Source: JBOHRE01 sp050732635
GTDB lineage: Bacteria > Gemmatimonadota > Gemmatimonadetes > Longimicrobiales > RSA9
Reading direction: 5' to 3'
Assembly (NCBI GenBank): GCA_050732635.1
Contig: JBOHRE010000110.1
Span: 1-9,743 of the forward strand
DNA: 9,743 bases
In this document: positions 6,408 through 9,743 of the stretch, one piece after another
How positions within the stretch are numbered: the stretch's first letter is position 1
Layout of the letters: the number at the start of each line of letters is the position of its first letter
The notes under the pieces: model-generated
Database searches by the model: none
Seen by the model: the letters and a program-made list of their open reading frames with translations, nothing else
Told to the model about the DNA's origin: nothing
Position numbers and translations under genes: made by a program

Positions 6408-7535
6408 CTAGGCGAGTCGCAGCGGGGGTCGCGAGCGCGGCTCGATCACCACGTCTGGCTCCGTTGCTGGCCGCTTCGGGTCCGCGTCGGCGGCATGCTG
6501 CAGGACCCAGAGCGACTCGATCACGGAGCGTGCGTCTTCGAGAGCGTGCGTGACCGTCGGGCTGAACACGATCCCCGACGCCTGCAGCACCGCGTCGACC
6601 GCGGAGCGCACCGCGTCGCCCAGCGCGAGCTGGCGGGCCGCCGCCACGGCGCCGTGGTCCAGCGCATCCGCCACCGAGAGTACCTGCGCCGCGATCGGAA
6701 TCTGCTCGCCCACCAAACCATCCGGGCCACCACCACCGTCCCAGCGCTCGAACAGGCTCCGCGCCGTTGCGACAACCTTGTCGTCCAGGCCCAGGTCGGC
6801 CAGCAGCTGCGCGGTGCGCACGGCCAGCGCGAGGGAGGCGGTTGCGGCGGGCTCGGCCCCATAGGCCGGGGGTGCGGTCTCCAGGGCCTCGTGCGATCCG
6901 ATCGTCGCGGCCACGCGGCCGAGCTCATGCGCCCGCGCGGCCACGTCGAGCACCTGCCGATCTCGCACTGACAGCGCCCCCGGCAGGTGCGACGCCAGCA
7001 GGTTCGCGATCTGCGCCACCCGGAAGGTGTGTCCGGGCCCCGCACCCGATCGCTCATCGGTGAGCCGCAGCCAGGGCGCCGGCAGACCGCCATGGTGCCG
7101 CCGCCGCGCGTCGGGCTCGGCGTCGCGCGTCGCCTCGAGCAGCTCTACGCGGAAGAACAGCTCGCGCAGCACCGCATCCAGCTCGAACAACTCGAACGGC
7201 TTCAGCAGGTAGCCCGCCGCACCCTTACGCAAAGCCGTCCGCGCCAGGCCGCTGTTGCGGTCTCCGGTGATGATCACCACCGGCCGCAGCGGCGCCTGCG
7301 CCATCAGGATCTCCATCAACTCGACGCCGCTGAACACGCCGCCCAGGTGGACATCGGCGAGCACCAGATCGTACGCGCGTTGCTTCTGCTGTGTCGCCAA
7401 CAGCACCGAATCGGCGTCCGCCAGCTCATCGACCTCGAAGCCACGCCGCCGCAGGTGTCGGCAAAGCACGGCCCTGACGCCGTCGTCGTCCTCGATCACC
7501 AGGATCCGGCGGATCCGATTCGTGCTCGGCTGCAT
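6408..7535 (-). CDS. Response regulator: receiver domain plus degenerate HD-GYP-like domain
   Basis: This 375-residue protein has an N-terminal receiver domain (about 8-128) with acidic pocket Asp16-Asp17, phospho-acceptor Asp61 (LVLADVHLGG), Thr90 and Lys112 (LLKPFE), so it should be phosphorylatable. Residues about 165-330 align by eye with HD-GYP phosphodiesterases, including the leading His169 with RVA and the late VADALD (287-293). The catalytic signatures are altered: HD is His203-Glu204, GK is Gly-Arg, the HHE metal histidines read SLFE (260-263), and GYP reads GGP (269-271). Canonical HD-GYP enzymes hydrolyse c-di-GMP using these residues, so activity is doubtful. A proline-rich tail ends the protein. 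The ATG at 7535 has GGGAGG 4 nt upstream (7540-7545). It lies 177 nt downstream of the NtrC-type regulator. A diverged HDOD-like domain is an alternative. Confidence 0.85.
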   Translation of the reverse strand: MQPSTNRIRRILVIEDDDGVRAVLCRHLRRRGFEVDELADADSVLLATQQKQRAYDLVLADVHLGGVFSGVELMEILMAQAPLRPVVIITGDRNSGLARTALRKGAAGYLLKPFELFELDAVLRELFFRVELLEATRDAEPDARRRHHGGLPAPWLRLTDERSGAGPGHTFRVAQIANLLASHLPGALSVRDRQVLDVAARAHELGRVAATIGSHEALETAPPAYGAEPAATASLALAVRTAQLLADLGLDDKVVATARSLFERWDGGGGPDGLVGEQIPIAAQVLSVADALDHGAVAAARQLALGDAVRSAVDAVLQASGIVFSPTVTHALEDARSVIESLWVLQHAADADPKRPATEPDVVIEPRSRPPLRLA

Positions 7536-7539
7536 CGTG

Positions 7540-7545
7540 CCTCCC
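7540..7545 (-). promoter_or_regulatory. Ribosome binding site of the HD-GYP-like regulator
   Basis: GGGAGG on the minus strand, 4 nt before the ATG at 7535; it supports that start. Confidence 0.75.
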
Positions 7546-7664
7546 TACGAGTGAGGACCGCGACAGCCGCCTGGGCCAGCGCGTCGCGGCACGTTCAGCC
7601 GTGGCCGCTCCGGCTCGGGGAGCAGGACCGGGACCATCGCCGCCGAGACGCATATCGACCTGTT

Positions 7665-7680
7665 ATGTAAGGAGTTACAT
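7665..7680. promoter_or_regulatory. AT-rich 16-bp palindrome, candidate operator (PadR-box form)
   Basis: ATGTAA-GGAG-TTACAT is a perfect 6-bp inverted repeat with a 4-bp centre, conspicuously AT-rich in very GC-rich surroundings. It fits ATGT-N8-ACAT, the form described for PadR-family operators. It sits in the gap between the two response-regulator genes, about 130 nt before the start of the downstream one. No PadR gene is in the window, so the binding protein is unknown. No sigma-70 or sigma-54 promoter could be matched to it. Confidence 0.5.
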
Positions 7681-7712
7681 CGATCAGCAGCGCCGCCGGA
7701 CGGCCCTGATGG

Positions 7713-9089
7713 CTACGCTTCGTTGCCGCTACGGGAACGGTTCGGGACCGCGATCTCGTACTTCGAGAGCAGCCGATCGAGACGCGGGCGAGAGATGCCG
7801 AGCACACGGGCGCTCTGGCGCTTGTTGCCGCCGTTGATGCGCAGGACGCGCTCGATCTGGGCGCGCTCGGCGCCGGCCAGGGTCAGATCATCGGTGGCGA
7901 GCGGTCCCGGTGTGCCCTCGCGGGTCAGGTCGTGCGTGAGGGCCAGGTCGTCGCGCGCGATCGCGGGTCCGCGCGCGAGCACCACAGCGCGGGTGAGCGC
8001 GTTCTCGAGCTCGCGCACGTTGCCGGGCCACTCGTAACTGGTGAGAAAGCGCACCACCTCTTCGGGAACGACGAACACGTCCTTGTGGACGTTCTTGCTG
8101 ATCTTGCGCAGCAGGTGCTCGACCAGCATCGGAATGTCCTGGGGTCGTTCGCGCAGCGGGGGCACGCGGATCTCGACCACCTTCAGCCGGAAGTAGAGGT
8201 CCTCGCGGAACTTGCCCTGCCGCACGAGCTTCTCGACATCCTGATTGGTTGCCGCGATCACGCGCGCCTCGGTGCGGCGCGGCCGCTCGCTGCCGACCGG
8301 GTAATACTCGCGCTCCTGCAACACGCGCAACAGCTTGGTCTGAAATGCCGGGGTCGTATCGCCGATCTCATCGAGGAAGATCGTGCCCGAGCCGGCCAGC
8401 TCGAACCGGCCGCGCCGGTCGTCGACCGCGCCGGTGAACGCCCCCCGCATGTGACCGAACAGCTCCGACTCGAGCAACGTCTCCGGCATCTCGGTGCAGT
8501 TCACCGCGATGAACGGCTCTGCGCCGTACGGCGAGTTGTAGTGAATAGCACGGGCGATCAGCTCCTTGCCCGTGCCCGTCTCACCGCGGATGAAGACCGG
8601 CGCACGATTGCCTACCAGCGTGCCGATCAGCTTGTAGATCTCGATCATCGGCGGGCTACGACCCACGATCTGGTTGATCGAATAGGTCTCGCTCGCCTCC
8701 TCCTGGAGCTGACGCAGCCGTCGTCGCACCGATCGGTCGTGGAAGCAGCGCTGGATCACGACCTCCAGCTCATCCAGCCCCAGCGGCTTGACCAGGTAGT
8801 CGTACGCCCCAGCCTTCATCGCGCCGATCGCCGTGCGCATGTCCTCGTGACCCGTCATCACGATCACGTCCAGCTCCGGCAAGGCTTCGCGCAGCTTCCC
8901 CAGCAGCTCCAGCCCGTCCATCCCGGGCAGCTGCACATCCGTCAGCACAACCTCCGGGACGAAGTCAGTGACCTGACGAAACGCGCGCTCCGCGCTGTCG
9001 ACCGCCACGACCTGATACTTCCGCTCGAGGAAACGCCGGAAGGTTTCGCGGATCCCGTCGTCGTCCTCGACGATCAGAATTCTGCCCAT
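7713..9089 (-). CDS. NtrC-family sigma-54-dependent response regulator
   Basis: This protein activates RNA polymerase carrying sigma-54 at -24/-12 promoters after phosphorylation by a partner kinase. It has 458 residues, normal for the family. The receiver (1-120) has Asp9-Asp10, acceptor Asp51 (LTDVQLPGMDG), Thr79 and Lys101. The AAA+ domain (about 140-375) is complete: Walker A GETGTGKE (169-176), the sigma-54-contact loop GAFTGA (216-221), Walker B TIFLDE (236-241), and FREDLYFRL (294-302) with its arginine fingers. YEWPGNVRELENA and a Fis-type helix-turn-helix near the end (KRQSARVLGISRPRLDRLLS) bind DNA. The start at 9089 begins the receiver directly (MGRILIVEDDD); no Shine-Dalgarno is seen. 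A promoter lies about 45 nt upstream. No histidine kinase is adjacent. The family call is very secure; target genes are unknown. Confidence 0.96.
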   Translation of the reverse strand: MGRILIVEDDDGIRETFRRFLERKYQVVAVDSAERAFRQVTDFVPEVVLTDVQLPGMDGLELLGKLREALPELDVIVMTGHEDMRTAIGAMKAGAYDYLVKPLGLDELEVVIQRCFHDRSVRRRLRQLQEEASETYSINQIVGRSPPMIEIYKLIGTLVGNRAPVFIRGETGTGKELIARAIHYNSPYGAEPFIAVNCTEMPETLLESELFGHMRGAFTGAVDDRRGRFELAGSGTIFLDEIGDTTPAFQTKLLRVLQEREYYPVGSERPRRTEARVIAATNQDVEKLVRQGKFREDLYFRLKVVEIRVPPLRERPQDIPMLVEHLLRKISKNVHKDVFVVPEEVVRFLTSYEWPGNVRELENALTRAVVLARGPAIARDDLALTHDLTREGTPGPLATDDLTLAGAERAQIERVLRINGGNKRQSARVLGISRPRLDRLLSKYEIAVPNRSRSGNEA

Positions 9090-9131
9090 ATCACATCGGC
9101 TGGGGGTCTGGACTGCCAGGCAGGCCCGTCA

Positions 9132-9160
9132 ATGCTACCGATGGCAACGGAATGTTGCAA
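9132..9160 (-). promoter_or_regulatory. Sigma-70-type promoter of the NtrC-family regulator gene
   Basis: On the minus strand TTGCAA (9160-9155), 17 nt, then TAGCAT (9137-9132). The spacing is ideal and the -10 resembles the TAGCGT of the efflux promoter. Transcription would start near 9125, with a leader of about 36 nt. Confidence 0.6.
9142..9160. promoter_or_regulatory. Inverted repeat overlapping the -35 of the regulator promoter
   Basis: TGGCAAC (9142-9148) and GTTGCAA (9154-9160) are inverted repeats around a 5-bp centre, matching at 6 of 7 positions, with the core GCAAC-N5-GTTGC exact. The right arm includes the -35 box, where a bound repressor could block RNA polymerase. Confidence 0.4.
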
Positions 9161-9188
9161 GGCCCGAGACGACCGGCCCGCGGCGCGG

Positions 9189-9743
9189 TCAGCGACCCGG
9201 GCGGACGCTGGCGCTGAGGATGGGCTCGCCCTCGAGGATCGCGTCGACCGCGTCCTGACCGGAGACGACGACGCCGAAGGCGGTGTAGGCGCCATCGAGG
9301 TGGGGCTGAAGGCTGTGGGTCACGAAGAACTGCGAGCCCTCGGTGTCCTTGCCGGCGCTGGCCATACCGAGGGTGCCCTGGCGGTAGGGGATGCGCGTGA
9401 ACTCGCTGCGGATCTCGAAGCCGGGTCCGCCGAAGCCGTCGCGGCGCGCGAAGTCGCCTCCCTGGATGACGAAGTTCGGCACCACTCGGTGGAATGGCAC
9501 GCCATCGTAGCGGCCCTCACGCGCGAGGCCCGTGATGGTCTGGGTGGTCAGCGGCGCCTGTTCCGCATCGAGCCGCAGGACGATGGTGCCGCGCGGCGTT
9601 GCGAGCACCAGCAGCGGGTGGCGCCCCAGCGCGCGGAGCGCGTCCCAATCCACGGTGCGGTCGGGTGGCCGCGGTCCGGGCTCGGCGGCGGCTGGCGGCT
9701 CGGCACCGACTGCGCGGAGCGCGGCGACGGCTGCGGTACGGAC
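9189..9743 (-). CDS. Cyclophilin-type peptidyl-prolyl isomerase, C-terminal part, likely HEAT-repeat fusion (N-terminus beyond window)
   Basis: The C-terminal cyclophilin domain catalyses proline cis-trans isomerisation in protein folding. The frame is open from its stop at 9189 to the right edge (184 codons), so the gene is partial. Active-site segments are present: VPFHRVVPNFVIQGGDF (about visible residues 82-98, with the catalytic Arg in FHR and Gln in QGGDF), GMASAGKDTEGSQFFVTHS (about 126-144) and HLDGAYTAFG. The cyclophilin A Trp121 equivalent is His and the His126 equivalent is Tyr. Upstream of the domain a Pro/Ala-rich linker and the sequence VRTAAVAALRAVG, which resembles the end of a HEAT repeat, run off the window. 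A GTG at 9653 could instead start a 154-residue stand-alone enzyme, but no ribosome site is seen and the open upstream frame favours a longer protein. It is 99 nt upstream of the NtrC-type regulator on the same strand, with its own promoter between. Confidence 0.88.
   Translation of the reverse strand, partial: VRTAAVAALRAVGAEPPAAAEPGPRPPDRTVDWDALRALGRHPLLVLATPRGTIVLRLDAEQAPLTTQTITGLAREGRYDGVPFHRVVPNFVIQGGDFARRDGFGGPGFEIRSEFTRIPYRQGTLGMASAGKDTEGSQFFVTHSLQPHLDGAYTAFGVVVSGQDAVDAILEGEPILSASVRPGR

Noticed and set aside
7621..7712. Terminator or promoter formed by ATCAG/CTGAT arms and nearby GC repeats after the NtrC-family gene
   Set aside because: The stem is only 5 bp around a long imperfect loop, no T-tract follows, and no -35/-10 pair with reasonable spacing could be matched.
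9161..9188. Terminator after the cyclophilin gene
   Set aside because: Short GGCC/CGCGG self-complementary pieces are present, but no clean stem-loop and no T-tract.

Overview
The window is a very GC-rich chromosomal segment (not counted base by base, but clearly well over 60% G+C) from a Gram-negative-type, double-membrane bacterium: it encodes an outer-membrane channel, a periplasmic adaptor and an inner-membrane RND pump. Dense genes, GTG starts, a sigma-54-type activator and what looks like a HEAT-repeat/cyclophilin fusion would suit Gemmatimonadota or a similar GC-rich phylum. That placement is an impression from family resemblance, not something the sequence proves.

Layout. Positions 1-5151 (minus strand) hold a tripartite efflux operon transcribed right to left: adaptor (5151-3976), TolC-like outer-membrane factor (3979-2567, 4-nt overlap with the adaptor) and RND permease (2556 to beyond position 1; 852 codons visible, C-terminus missing). 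A well-formed sigma-70-type promoter lies at 5213-5241. Positions 5353-5607 (minus) encode an 84-residue predicted helical-hairpin protein of unknown function with a strong Shine-Dalgarno sequence. Positions 5750-6391 (plus) encode a class I SAM-dependent methyltransferase, the only plus-strand gene. Positions 7535-6408 and 9089-7713 (both minus) encode two response regulators: a receiver plus degenerate HD-GYP-like protein, and an intact NtrC-family sigma-54 activator. Positions 9189 to the right edge (minus) hold the C-terminal part of a cyclophilin-type peptidyl-prolyl isomerase whose frame stays open past the window edge, apparently preceded by HEAT-like sequence.

How the parts relate. 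The three efflux genes form one machine. The two response regulators are neighbours with no histidine kinase in the window, so their input is unknown. The HD-GYP-like domain has lost most metal ligands and is more likely a sensor or scaffold than a c-di-GMP hydrolase. No sigma-54 (-24/-12) promoter was seen in the intergenic regions, so targets of the NtrC-type regulator probably lie elsewhere.

No mobile element, CRISPR array, tRNA or rRNA was seen. The less ordinary signals are an exact 22-bp inverted repeat bracketing almost the whole outer-membrane-factor gene, a signal peptide built from a Gly-Leu hexanucleotide repeat, an AT-rich perfect palindrome of PadR-box form between the two regulators, and the degenerate HD-GYP regulator. 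I did not find convincing evidence of a complete, undescribed system.
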